Below the pieces are notes generated by a model. The model saw only the letters and a program-made list of their open reading frames with translations. It was not told the origin of the DNA and ran no database searches. This document shows, in pieces, positions 25,501 to 34,397 of a DNA stretch of 64,000 nt. The position numbers and the translations under genes were made by a program. Source of the stretch: DLAJ01 sp023663615 (lineage in GTDB: Bacteria; Bacillota; Clostridia; Lachnospirales; Lachnospiraceae); assembly GCA_023663615.1 (NCBI GenBank), contig JAMPHA010000001.1, positions 496,001 through 560,000 on the forward strand, in the 5' to 3' direction. Numbering within the stretch: the stretch's first letter is position 1; the number at the start of each line of letters is the position of its first letter.

Positions 25501-27423
25501 CTAAACATCCAGCTCCGCGTCCGCCGCGTGGTCGTAAATAAACGCCTTTCTCGGCGGCACGTCGTTCCCCATTAACAGTTCCGTCATCTCGGACGCCCTG
25601 CGCGCATCTTCGATTTCCACAAGTTTTAGGCGGCGCTGCTCCGGATCGAGCGTCGTCTCCCAGAGCTGTTCGGCATCCATTTCGCCAAGACCTTTATAGC
25701 GCTGGAGCGTAAACGGACCCTTGTGCGCTTTGCGGTAACGTTCCAGCGCTTTATCGTCGTAGAGATATTCTTCTTTTCCTTTGCTCGGCATCGCCTTATA
25801 GAGCGGCGGCATCGCGATATAGACATGTCCCTCGTAGATTAAGTCCGGCATAAACCGGTAAAACAGCGTGAGCAGCAGCGTGCTGATATGCGCGCCGTCC
25901 ACATCGGCATCCGCCATGATGATGATCTTATCGTAGCGCAGCTTGTTGATGTCAAAATCGTTGCCGTAGCCCTCGGAAAAGCCGCAGCCGAACGCGTTAA
26001 TCATGGTCTTGATCTCGGCGTTGGCAAGGATTTTGTCAATGCTTGCTTTTTCCACGTTCAGGATCTTGCCGCGGATGGGAAGGATCGCCTGATACATCCG
26101 GTTGCGCGCCGTTTTCGCCGAGCCGCCCGCCGAATCTCCCTCCACGATAAAGATCTCGCACTGCGCGGGTACTCTGCTCTCGCAGTTGGCAAGTTTTCCG
26201 TTGGAATCGAACGAATATTTCTGTTTTGTCAGCATATTCGTCTTTGCCTTTTCCTCGCTCTTGCGGATCTTTGCCGCCTTCTCCGCGCAGGAAATGACAT
26301 TTTTGAGCGTTTCCAGATTTTTGTCGAAATAACGGACGATCTCGTCCCCCGTCACCTTGCTGACTGCCTTGGCGGCGTCCTGATTATCCAGCTTTGTCTT
26401 GGTCTGTCCCTCAAAGCGCGGCGACGGATGCTTAATGGAGATCACGGCGGTCATGCCGTTCCGGACGTCCGCGCCGGTAAAGTTCATGTCTTTCTCTTTC
26501 AGGATACCAAGCTGGCGCGCATAGGTGTTGATGACGTTCGTAAACATCGTCTTAAATCCTGTGATATGCGTACCGCCCTCCGCATTGTAAATATTATTAC
26601 AAAAACCAAGCACATTCTCATGAAACTCATTGACAAACTGCAATGCCGCCTCGACCGCAATGCCCTCGCACTCGCCCTGAAAATAAATCACGTCATGGAG
26701 CGTTTCACGCGACTGGTTCATGTCTTTGATAAAACCGACAATTCCCTCCGGCTCATGGTATTCCACGTGCTCTGGTTCCTCTCCGCGGTTGTCCTCAAAC
26801 ACGATCGTCAGCGCCGGATTTAAGTAGGCAGTCTCATGAAGTCTGGATTTGACGTCCTCCTCCTTGAAACGCGTGCGGTCAAAAATAGTATCGTCGGGCA
26901 GGAAGTTTACGGTCGTTCCGGTCTCCTTTGTCTTGCCGACGACCGGAAGCAGTCCGTTCTCCAATTCCATAGTCGGGACGCCGCGCTCGTAGTGATCCTC
27001 ATAAATGCGTCCGTCCTGCTTTACGGTCACATGCAGGTAGGTGGAAAGCGCATTGACGACGGAGGAACCGACGCCGTGCAGTCCGCCGCTCGTCTTATAG
27101 ACGGAATCGTCAAATTTACCGCCCGCGTGCAGTGTCGTAAACACCAGCCGTTCCGCGCTCATGCCTTTTTCGTGCATACCGACAGGAATGCCGCGCCCGT
27201 TGTCGGATACCGTTGCCGAACCGTCCGCGTTCAGCGTCACCGTGATGCGGTCGCAAAATCCGGCAAGATGCTCGTCCACCGCATTATCCACGATCTCATA
27301 GATCAGGTGGTTTAATCCTTTCGTCGAGACGCTCCCGATATACATACCCGGTCTGACTCTGACCGCCTCAAGTCCCTCCAGCACGGTAATACTGGAGGCA
27401 TCATATTTTACTTCGTTTGCCAT
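25501..27423 (-). CDS. type II DNA topoisomerase subunit B (ParE/GyrB-like)
   Basis: A 640-residue ATPase subunit. The GHKL fold shows EIVDNAVDEHLAG near residue 45, DNGRGIPVGMHEK near 74 and GGLHGVGSSVVNALS near 112. The Toprim domain has EGDSAGGSAKTARNR near 430 and the metal-binding DADVDGAH near 512. The C-terminal RYKGLGEMDAEQLWETT is normal. The start at 27423 follows AGAGG; the longer frame to 27543 reads through a structured leader and is unlike any family member. Together with the A subunit it forms a complete enzyme. Confidence 0.9.
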   Translation of the reverse strand: MANEVKYDASSITVLEGLEAVRVRPGMYIGSVSTKGLNHLIYEIVDNAVDEHLAGFCDRITVTLNADGSATVSDNGRGIPVGMHEKGMSAERLVFTTLHAGGKFDDSVYKTSGGLHGVGSSVVNALSTYLHVTVKQDGRIYEDHYERGVPTMELENGLLPVVGKTKETGTTVNFLPDDTIFDRTRFKEEDVKSRLHETAYLNPALTIVFEDNRGEEPEHVEYHEPEGIVGFIKDMNQSRETLHDVIYFQGECEGIAVEAALQFVNEFHENVLGFCNNIYNAEGGTHITGFKTMFTNVINTYARQLGILKEKDMNFTGADVRNGMTAVISIKHPSPRFEGQTKTKLDNQDAAKAVSKVTGDEIVRYFDKNLETLKNVISCAEKAAKIRKSEEKAKTNMLTKQKYSFDSNGKLANCESRVPAQCEIFIVEGDSAGGSAKTARNRMYQAILPIRGKILNVEKASIDKILANAEIKTMINAFGCGFSEGYGNDFDINKLRYDKIIIMADADVDGAHISTLLLTLFYRFMPDLIYEGHVYIAMPPLYKAMPSKGKEEYLYDDKALERYRKAHKGPFTLQRYKGLGEMDAEQLWETTLDPEQRRLKLVEIEDARRASEMTELLMGNDVPPRKAFIYDHAADAELDV

Positions 27424-27443
27424 AACATACCTCTTTTGGGAAA

Positions 27444-27513
27444 GATTGCAGCACGGGCTTGCCGTGACGATGCCTTTGTTGATTGACTGCAACGGTAAGT
27501 CTGTGCTGCAATC
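27444..27513. repeat. long hairpin in the leader of the topoisomerase operon
   Basis: Arms 27444-27465 and 27492-27513 pair over 22 positions around a 26-base loop. The 11 outer pairs are perfect. The three irregular positions are G-U wobbles in plus-strand RNA and A-C mismatches in minus-strand RNA, although the expected leader is the minus-strand transcript. Confidence 0.65.
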
Positions 27514-27554
27514 ATCAAAGTCACAACAGCCTAGTCTATGCACATGATACCCAT

Positions 27555-27563
27555 ATTATAGCA
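27555..27563 (-). promoter_or_regulatory. extended -10 promoter of the topoisomerase operon
   Basis: On the minus strand TGC-TATAAT, an extended -10 element with a perfect hexamer. No good -35 is seen at 16-18 bases, as is usual for extended -10 promoters. The transcript would start near 27548 and carry a 125-base leader including the hairpin. Confidence 0.55.
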
Positions 27564-27590
27564 TGTCTGACAAAATAAGGAAAGAAAAAA

Positions 27591-27636
27591 ATACACCATC
27601 TAGTTGATTTGATACAAAAATCACTAGATGGTGTAT
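27591..27636 (-). terminator. intrinsic terminator, minus strand
   Basis: ATACACCATCTAG (27591-27603) pairs with CTAGATGGTGTAT (27624-27636). On the minus strand the stem is followed by a run of seven T. It lies between pnp and the topoisomerase promoter and would end the pnp transcript. Confidence 0.8.
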
Positions 27637-27651
27637 ACTTTTACAATCTGT

Positions 27652-27806
27652 AAAGAACTGCCTTTGGCAACCTGTGAAGAATTGCGTCAGCGGATTCCAA
27701 AAGAACTGCCTTTGGCAACCCGTGAAGAATCCGCTGGAAGCGGATTCCAAAAGAACTGCCAAAGGCAGTTCTTTGAAAGAGTTTCGCTTGCGCGAAACTC
27801 TTTTTT
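27652..27806. repeat. expanded modular hairpin array downstream of pnp
   Basis: AAAGAACTGCC recurs at 27652, 27700 and 27750. The first two units are tandem copies of about 48-50 bases with TTTGGCAACC and GTGAAGAAT; the third forms the hairpin AAAGAACTGCC-AAA-GGCAGTTCTTT. After TTTGAAAG comes AAAGAGTTTCGC...GCGAAACTCTTT and a plus-strand T-run that overlaps the stop codon of pnp. Confidence 0.8.
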
Positions 27807-29895
27807 ATTGCTGTGCCACGTCTTTCATGGAGAAGCTGATGCGTCCCATCTTATCCTTGCCGAGGCAGACAACCGTTACCATATCGCCGAGCGTCAGCAC
27901 ATCTTCCACATGCTCGACACGGTGTTTTGCGATCTTGGAGATGTGGACCATGCCCTCCTTGCCCGGTGCAAACTCGATGAATGCGCCAAACTCCTTGATG
28001 CTGACAACCTTGCCCTTGAAGATCTGACCTTCTTGGAAATCTGTCACGATCATCTTAATCATTTCGATCGCTTTATCCATCATCTCGCGGTCCGTCCCGC
28101 ATACGCTGACTGCGCCGTCATCCGTAATGTCAATCTTCACACCGGTTCTGGCAATGATCTCATTGATCGTCTTGCCTCTCTGTCCGACCACATCGCCGAT
28201 CTTCTCCGGATCAATCTTGATCTGGACGATCTTCGGCGCATACTTGCCGACAGACTCACGCGGCGCGGCGATCGCCGGCTTCATGCAATTCTCCATGATG
28301 TACATCCGTGCCTCGCGGCAGCGTGCGATCGCACCCTCCACGATCGGTTTCGTCAGACCGTGAATCTTAATATCCATCTGGATCGCGGTAATTCCCTTAT
28401 CCGTACCGGTCACCTTAAAGTCCATATCGCCAAAGAAATCTTCCAGCCCCTGAATATCCGTGAGCAGGATGAAGTCATCATCCGTCTCTCCCGTTACCAG
28501 TCCGCAGGAAATACCGGCAACCATCTTCTTAATCGGCACGCCCGCCGCCATTAAGGACATGCAGGACGCACAGGTGGATGCCATGGACGTCGAACCGTTG
28601 GATTCAAACGTCTCCGACACCGTACGAATCGCATATGGGAACTCCTCCTCGGAGGGAAGCACCGGAAGAAGCGCTCTCTCCGCAAGCGCGCCGTGACCGA
28701 TCTCGCGGCGTCCCGGTCCGCGGCTGACTTTTGTCTCGCCGACGGAATAGGACGGGAAATTATAATGATGCATATAGCGCTTTGCCGTTGTATTTTCGTC
28801 TAATCCGTCCACTTTCTGCATTTCGGAAAGCGGAGCAAGCGTGCAGACGTTGCAGATCTGCGTCTGTCCGCGCGTAAACATCGCGGAGCCGTGTACGCGG
28901 GGGATGATGTCCACTTCCGCGGCAAGCGGCCGGATCTCGGTGATCTTACGTCCGTCCGGGCGCTTCTGATCCTTTAAGATCATCTTGCGGACCGTCTTCT
29001 TTTGATACTGATAGACTGCCTCGCCTAAAATCGCGAGCCATTCCTCGTTCTCTGCGAACGCCTCCTCCAGTTTTGCGGTGATCTGACGGATATTTTCCTC
29101 GCGAACCTGCTTCTCGTCGGTAAAGACTGCTTTTTCCATCTCCTCAGCAGGAACCAGTTCCTTGATCTTTGCAAACATTTCCTCAGGGATTGCACAGCTT
29201 GTATAGGTATGCTTCGGTTTGCCGACTTCTGCGACAATTCCGTTGATGAACGTAATAATCTGCTTGTTGATCGCGTCCGCTTTATAGATCGCTTCGATCA
29301 TGGTCTGTTCCGGGATCTCGTTTGCGCCCGCCTCGATCATCATGACTTTCTGCGCCGTAGAAGCAACGGTCAGCTTTAAGTCTCCGTTCTTCCATTCTTC
29401 CTGGGACGGATTGACGATCATTTGACCGTCTACCATGCCGATCTGCGTCATCGCGCACGGACCGTCAAACGGAATGTCGGAAATGCTTGTCGCAATCGAA
29501 GCGCCGAGCATTGCGGTCAGTTCCGGTCTGCACTCAGGATCCACCGACATGACAAGACAGTCAAGCGTCACGTCATTGCGGTAATCTTTCGGGAAAAGAG
29601 GACGCATCGGACGGTCGATGACACGGCTCGTCAGCACGGCGTTTTCGGACGCCTTTCCCTCTCTCTTGTTAAATCCGCCGGGAATCTTGCCGGCAGCATA
29701 CAATTTCTCCTCGTATTCTACACTTAAAGGGAAGAAATCAATGCCGTCCCTCGGTTTTTCGGATGCTGTCGCCGTACACAGAACGGTCGTCTCTCCGTAA
29801 TGCATGAATGCGCAGCCGTTCGCCTGCTTGCCGACTCTGTTGATGTCCACGCTCAGCGTACGTCCGCCAAGCTCCATGGAATAGGTTTTGTACAT
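27805..29895 (-). CDS. pnp: polynucleotide phosphorylase
   Basis: A 696-residue 3'-5' exoribonuclease/polymerase that degrades mRNA using phosphate. Two RNase PH domains are visible (first with RVIDRPMRPLFPKDYRNDV near residue 90, second with SRGPGRREIGHGALAERAL near 395 and EFPYAIRTVSE). A KH domain follows (GKTINEIIARTGVKIDITDD near 560) and then a C-terminal S1 domain (GAFIEFAPGKEGMVHISKIA near 640). AAAGGAG eight bases before the ATG fixes the start. It follows rpsO, the conserved bacterial order. Confidence 0.97.
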   Translation of the reverse strand: MYKTYSMELGGRTLSVDINRVGKQANGCAFMHYGETTVLCTATASEKPRDGIDFFPLSVEYEEKLYAAGKIPGGFNKREGKASENAVLTSRVIDRPMRPLFPKDYRNDVTLDCLVMSVDPECRPELTAMLGASIATSISDIPFDGPCAMTQIGMVDGQMIVNPSQEEWKNGDLKLTVASTAQKVMMIEAGANEIPEQTMIEAIYKADAINKQIITFINGIVAEVGKPKHTYTSCAIPEEMFAKIKELVPAEEMEKAVFTDEKQVREENIRQITAKLEEAFAENEEWLAILGEAVYQYQKKTVRKMILKDQKRPDGRKITEIRPLAAEVDIIPRVHGSAMFTRGQTQICNVCTLAPLSEMQKVDGLDENTTAKRYMHHYNFPSYSVGETKVSRGPGRREIGHGALAERALLPVLPSEEEFPYAIRTVSETFESNGSTSMASTCASCMSLMAAGVPIKKMVAGISCGLVTGETDDDFILLTDIQGLEDFFGDMDFKVTGTDKGITAIQMDIKIHGLTKPIVEGAIARCREARMYIMENCMKPAIAAPRESVGKYAPKIVQIKIDPEKIGDVVGQRGKTINEIIARTGVKIDITDDGAVSVCGTDREMMDKAIEMIKMIVTDFQEGQIFKGKVVSIKEFGAFIEFAPGKEGMVHISKIAKHRVEHVEDVLTLGDMVTVVCLGKDKMGRISFSMKDVAQQ

Positions 29896-29935
29896 AGATA
29901 TTGCTCCTTTCTGTTCTTATGCCGGGCAGAAGAAG

Positions 29936-29986
29936 CCGAAACTACTGATATGAGTATGCGCTGCATCCGCATATCAGTGGTCTCGG
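29936..29986 (-). promoter_or_regulatory. stem-loop in the pnp 5' leader
   Basis: Arms 29936-29952 and 29970-29986 form a 17-bp stem on the minus strand with one G-U wobble and one mismatch. It lies about 40 bases upstream of the pnp start. In other bacteria PNPase represses its own mRNA after RNase III cuts such a leader stem; that role here is an inference. Confidence 0.6.
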
Positions 29987-30054
29987 TCTCCGCTTCCGCC
30001 CTGAATGTGAATAGTGGCGTGACAAAACCCGTACGGGGATACCGTACCGGTCTG

Positions 30055-30087
30055 TCATAAAAATGAGGACGGAAGATCCGTCCTCAT
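30055..30087 (-). terminator. rpsO terminator
   Basis: ATGAGGACGGA (30063-30073), loop AGA, TCCGTCCTCAT (30077-30087); on the minus strand TTTTTATG follows. It stands a few bases after the rpsO stop. Confidence 0.85.
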
Positions 30088-30092
30088 TTTGT

Positions 30093-30359
30093 TTACTTTC
30101 TGATTCCAAGTTTCTCGATCAAAGCACGGTATCTTTCGATGTCTGTTTTCTTCAGATAATCAAGTAAGCCTCTTCTCTGACCTACCATCTTCAAAAGACC
30201 TCTTCTGGAATGATGGTCTTTCTGATGGGTCTTTAAGTGCTCTGTCAGTTCCTGAATCCTCGCTGTGAGGACTGCGACCTGTACCTCCGGGGAACCCGTA
30301 TCGCCTTCCGATAACGCGTACTCCTTCATGATCGCCTGTTTCTTTTCCTTAGAAATCAT
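30093..30359 (-). CDS. rpsO: 30S ribosomal protein S15
   Basis: An 88-residue protein of normal length beginning MISKEKKQAIMKEYALSEGD. It contains the rRNA-binding signature DTGSPEVQVAVLTARIQEL, HLKTHQKDHHSRRGLLKMVG and ends RALIEKLGIRK. S15 binds 16S rRNA early in small-subunit assembly. AGGAGG precedes the ATG at 30359; the frame extending to 30437 is not conserved. Confidence 0.98.
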   Translation of the reverse strand: MISKEKKQAIMKEYALSEGDTGSPEVQVAVLTARIQELTEHLKTHQKDHHSRRGLLKMVGQRRGLLDYLKKTDIERYRALIEKLGIRK

Positions 30360-30502
30360 GGTTCTTTCCTCCTGCTTTTTCCTAGGCGTACCGCCTGTTA
30401 CTGCCGATACTAAGAGGCGGGTTGGAGTGTCCCGCATCCGAGTATGGCAAACTCATACTGTCCTATTGTAGCACAACCCAAATCATCTGTAAAGACTGAT
30501 TT

Positions 30503-32386
30503 TCACATCTCATAGTACTTCGCCTGCGCATTCCAGAGCGCCGCGTAGATGCCGTCCGCATCCGCAAGCAGTTCTTCGTGGCTTCCCGTCTGTACCAGTT
30601 CTCCGTGATCGAACACGGCGATCTTGTCGCAGAACCGGCAGGAGGATAATCTGTGGCTGATGTAGATGGCGGTCTTCTCTCCGGCGATTCTGTCAAAATT
30701 CTGATAGATTTCCGCCTCCGCAATGGGATCGAGCGCCGCTGTCGGCTCGTCGAGCAGCACGAAAGGCGCCTCCTTGTAAATGGCTCTGGCGATCGCCAGT
30801 TTCTGGGCTTCGCCGCCGCTGATCTCCATGCCGTCATCGGTGTAATCTTTGTACAGAAAGCGCTCGATCCCTTTGGGACCCATCCCGGCAAGCCGGTCCC
30901 CAAATCCCGCGTCCGTAAGGCACCTGCGTACTTTTTCCTCGTCATACTCCTTATCCGCGGCAATATTTTCCGCCAGCATGAGCGCAAAGAGTACATAGTC
31001 CTGGAATACCACGGAAAAAAGCTTCGCGTATTCATCGTGACGGAACTTTTTAATATCCACGCCGTTTACCAGAATCTCTCCCTCGTCCGGGTCGTAAAGC
31101 CTGCAGAGCAGTTTGATCATTGTGGTTTTTCCGGAACCGTTTCTCCCCACGATCGCAAGCTTCTCTCCCACCCGCAGCTCCATCGAGAAATTTTTCAGCG
31201 CGTATTCTTTGCTTCCGGGATATTTGAAAGAAACATTCCGAAACACAATATGATATTCGTTGTCACTGCGCTTCTCCATCGGCAGGGAACCCTTATACAT
31301 TTCATCGGAGAGCGTAAGCAGTTCCAGAACACCCACCTGTTTTCTCGCCGTCATACTAATGTCGTGGTATCCCATGACCACATCGACGGTCCGATGAAGA
31401 ATGTTGGAAAGACATCCGGCGTACAGAATCAGAGAGCCTGCCGGCATACTGCCGTTTAGCGCCGCCATGGCGGCGATGCCGTACGCGCCGATTAAGGACA
31501 GCACATGCATGACCGCGCGGGTACTTCTTTCTCCTGCGTCGCAGAGCGCCGGACGTCTGATGGTATAGTCCTGATACTCCTTTGTCTGCAGCTTATCATA
31601 AGTCCAATGCTTCATAACCTGATAGCCGTTATAGATCCGGACGTCTTTGCCGTTTCCGTAGCGGTAATGCCAGGAACCGAAGGCGAAATCCCACACATAA
31701 TTCCACAAAAACTTCTTCTCTTCCCGATTCGGAACATGAAACATAAAATAGCAGCTTTTCATGCTGATCTTATCATCAACAAAATATCCTATATAAAGCA
31801 GCAGGCAGAGCAAGAGCAGCGCCACTGCCGCCTGAACGTAGTCTTTTCCGTGAAAATAGGAGAACAGGGGCGCGCCGATCACGACCGCGCCGATGACCTC
31901 CGCTACGCCGCTCAGTACGGCCGGTACCTGCCAGAACATGCTGTAAATACCCGCGCCCCAATTGTTGTCCAGCCGGATCCGCTCCTGCATCTCTTTCAGC
32001 TTAGGCGAGTCGATCAGGGAAAAATCCAGATTCATGATCTTTTCTTTCTGCAGCGCCTGATATTGGTTGGAAATCGCTTCCCTTCGCATCTCAATCCGCC
32101 TGCTCATGAGATTTTCCGCCGAGCGTCCCAGACTTAAGAGCAGCACGCAAAAGATGATCCTTCCGAATAACTGGGAAAAACGGAATCCGAGCGCAATCTG
32201 ATTCAGTACATAGGCGGACAACAGCATTCCTCCGTAACTTAACACGACAGACAAAAGGATACAGACGATCTGTAACGGGAAATAGCTGCCGTCCAGCTTT
32301 ACGATCAGCCTGATGACGCGTCGGATATGATCGAAATTCTGCCGGAACGACTGCTTCTCCAAAAGTTTTGATTCTTCTTCAAACAT
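30503..32386 (-). CDS. ABC exporter half-transporter 1 (permease-ATPase fusion)
   Basis: A 627-residue protein with an N-terminal six-span exporter domain (about 35-330) and a C-terminal nucleotide-binding domain. The Walker A motif is GRNGSGKT near residue 415, the signature ISGGEAQKLAIARA near 520 and the Walker B VLLDEPTAALDP near 545. It lies two bases after the second half-transporter and the two probably form a heterodimer. No peptidase domain is present at the N-terminus. The substrate is unknown; such pairs export peptides, lipids or drugs. Confidence 0.88.
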   Translation of the reverse strand: MFEEESKLLEKQSFRQNFDHIRRVIRLIVKLDGSYFPLQIVCILLSVVLSYGGMLLSAYVLNQIALGFRFSQLFGRIIFCVLLLSLGRSAENLMSRRIEMRREAISNQYQALQKEKIMNLDFSLIDSPKLKEMQERIRLDNNWGAGIYSMFWQVPAVLSGVAEVIGAVVIGAPLFSYFHGKDYVQAAVALLLLCLLLYIGYFVDDKISMKSCYFMFHVPNREEKKFLWNYVWDFAFGSWHYRYGNGKDVRIYNGYQVMKHWTYDKLQTKEYQDYTIRRPALCDAGERSTRAVMHVLSLIGAYGIAAMAALNGSMPAGSLILYAGCLSNILHRTVDVVMGYHDISMTARKQVGVLELLTLSDEMYKGSLPMEKRSDNEYHIVFRNVSFKYPGSKEYALKNFSMELRVGEKLAIVGRNGSGKTTMIKLLCRLYDPDEGEILVNGVDIKKFRHDEYAKLFSVVFQDYVLFALMLAENIAADKEYDEEKVRRCLTDAGFGDRLAGMGPKGIERFLYKDYTDDGMEISGGEAQKLAIARAIYKEAPFVLLDEPTAALDPIAEAEIYQNFDRIAGEKTAIYISHRLSSCRFCDKIAVFDHGELVQTGSHEELLADADGIYAALWNAQAKYYEM

Positions 32387-32388
32387 CC

Positions 32389-34221
32389 CTAAAACACCTC
32401 CTTTTCAAGCTGTGTTTTGGCATAATAGCGGCTCTGTATTTCAAACATGTCCGCGTAGGCGCCGTGCAACGCCATCAGCTCCTTATGACTTCCTTCCTCT
32501 AAAATGCCGCCGTCCCCCAACAGTACGATGCGGTCCGAAAACCGTGTGCTGGCAAGTCTGTGTGAAATAAAGATTGCCGTCTTGCCGTCGGCATACTGTG
32601 CGTATTGGTCGTAAATCTCCGATTCCGCGATCGGATCCAATGCCGCCGTCGGTTCGTCCAGCACCATGATCGGCGCATCCTTATACAGCGCTCTGGCAAG
32701 CATGAACCGCTGTTCCTCGCCGCCGGAAAGCTCCAGTCCCTCCTCGTCTATATCTTTGTCGAAGAAGGTATCCATCGTCACGCCCTTTTCACGAAATTTT
32801 TTGGAAAGCCCCGCTCTCTCAAGCGCATCCCACGCTCTCCTGCTGTCATATCCGCTTTCAAAGGTCAGATTTTCCGCCACCGTGACCGGAAGAAGAAAGG
32901 GTTCCTGAAAGACAGCGGAAAACAATTCGTAAAGCTCGGTTTTCGGGAACTCGTTCCGGTCGATCCCGCCGATCAGGATCGTTCCCTCATCCGGCTCATA
33001 CATGCCGCAGAGCAGCTTGACAAAGGTCGTCTTTCCGGCCCCGTTGACGCCGACCAGCGCAAGCTTTTCGCCCGCCCCTATTTTCAAATTAAAATGTTCT
33101 AATATCTTTTTCCCCGCCCCGCCGTAGGAAAAGGAGACGTCCCGAAATTCGATGGATAGCGGCCGCTCCAATTCTGAAATATGCCTCCGCCCGGTCCGCT
33201 GGTCCTCTTCCGGCAGGTCCATATACGCCCGGTAAAAATTCGTATCCCTGGAACCGCTGCGCAGATCCGCCAGACTATTCATGATGCTTCCGACAAATCC
33301 GGAGAAGCTGGTGATTGCGCCGAAGTACAGCACAAAATCTCCGGCGCTTACCGCGCCGTCAAATACTTTTTTGAGCAGGTACCCATAAGCAAAAAGATCG
33401 CGTCCGACAGACAGCAGATTGTCAATCTGCCAGTACCCGTAATCTCCCCGGTTCTTTTGCTTTTCAAGATTTCTGGTTTTTTCCGAAAGAAGGTTCTTTT
33501 CCTTGTTCAGCCATCCCGCCATGCCAAAAATTTTCACATCCTTTGCGGCGGCAAGGCTGCCCATGGCATTGTTAAAGAGATAGGACCGCTTTTTATTCAG
33601 ATCCGCCTCCTCTTCACGAAATTTTTCCAGATACTTAATCTTAAACAGACTGACGACATATTGGAGCAGGGCGATCCCCAAAAGCAGAACTGCGACCCAA
33701 GGACTTAAAAAGCTGAGCACCGCGCTGTACAGGATAAAGCTGAGCACATTTTTGATGACGTCTATGGATGCGTAGGTCATTTTGCAGAGCGCGCTCCAAT
33801 CCCCGCTGTTTATGATCCCCACCGCTTTCCAGTACAACTCTTTTGCCTCCCCTTCCTCCGCATAGCGATAAGGAACCCGCAGGGTTTTTAAGAACAGCTC
33901 CGCAAGCAGTTCACTTCTCCTTGTGTTGTAAAGAGCATATTTTCCCTCTCCGGCAGCCGCTGCGACAGAGACGCTCATGCACAGAGCGCCAAATACGGCA
34001 AGTGTTATCCAAAGCCGCTGTATCGTGACTCCCTTCGTTACCAGATCCAGTCCCATCTTGGGCAGATAAAGTCCAAAAAGAGGCTGCAACGCGCCAAATA
34101 CGATTTCCGCAAGACACATCCACAGGAAAACAGGGATACTCCTCCTGTAGTATTGGAAATAATAGCCGACGTTCTGAAAAATGTTGTATTTCTTTTCATA
34201 TTTTGATCCTGTCTGCTTCAA
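32389..34221 (-). CDS. ABC exporter half-transporter 2 (permease-ATPase fusion)
   Basis: A 610-residue protein of the same architecture as its neighbour. Walker A is GVNGAGKT near residue 403, the signature ELSGGEEQRFMLARALYK near 510 and Walker B MVLDEPTAALDP near 535. It is the first gene of the pair. Between it and the histidine kinase gene upstream stands a strong terminator, so the exporter is probably transcribed separately from the two-component system. No precursor-peptide gene was found next to it. Confidence 0.88.
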   Translation of the reverse strand: MKQTGSKYEKKYNIFQNVGYYFQYYRRSIPVFLWMCLAEIVFGALQPLFGLYLPKMGLDLVTKGVTIQRLWITLAVFGALCMSVSVAAAAGEGKYALYNTRRSELLAELFLKTLRVPYRYAEEGEAKELYWKAVGIINSGDWSALCKMTYASIDVIKNVLSFILYSAVLSFLSPWVAVLLLGIALLQYVVSLFKIKYLEKFREEEADLNKKRSYLFNNAMGSLAAAKDVKIFGMAGWLNKEKNLLSEKTRNLEKQKNRGDYGYWQIDNLLSVGRDLFAYGYLLKKVFDGAVSAGDFVLYFGAITSFSGFVGSIMNSLADLRSGSRDTNFYRAYMDLPEEDQRTGRRHISELERPLSIEFRDVSFSYGGAGKKILEHFNLKIGAGEKLALVGVNGAGKTTFVKLLCGMYEPDEGTILIGGIDRNEFPKTELYELFSAVFQEPFLLPVTVAENLTFESGYDSRRAWDALERAGLSKKFREKGVTMDTFFDKDIDEEGLELSGGEEQRFMLARALYKDAPIMVLDEPTAALDPIAESEIYDQYAQYADGKTAIFISHRLASTRFSDRIVLLGDGGILEEGSHKELMALHGAYADMFEIQSRYYAKTQLEKEVF

Positions 34222-34256
34222 TTTGGGACTCCTTTCCGCGCCTGCAAAAATCAGGC

Positions 34257-34318
34257 GATTCAGGCGTTAAAAGCCCTGCTGTGCAGCGTTCAGAAGCAGG
34301 GCTTTTGACGCCTGAATC
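34257..34318 (-). terminator. 24-bp-stem terminator after the two-component operon
   Basis: Arms 34257-34280 and 34295-34318 pair at 23 of 24 positions around a 14-base loop. On the minus strand the sequence continues GCCTGATTTTTGC, giving a T-run. It separates the NlpC/P60-LytTR-GHKL genes from the ABC exporter. Confidence 0.8.
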
Positions 34319-34397
34319 CTGTCCGCAAAAACAACCGCCTTCGTTTATGCAGTATAGCATAGATTTTTCCGCAAAAAGAAAAAATGCACGAATGGTT

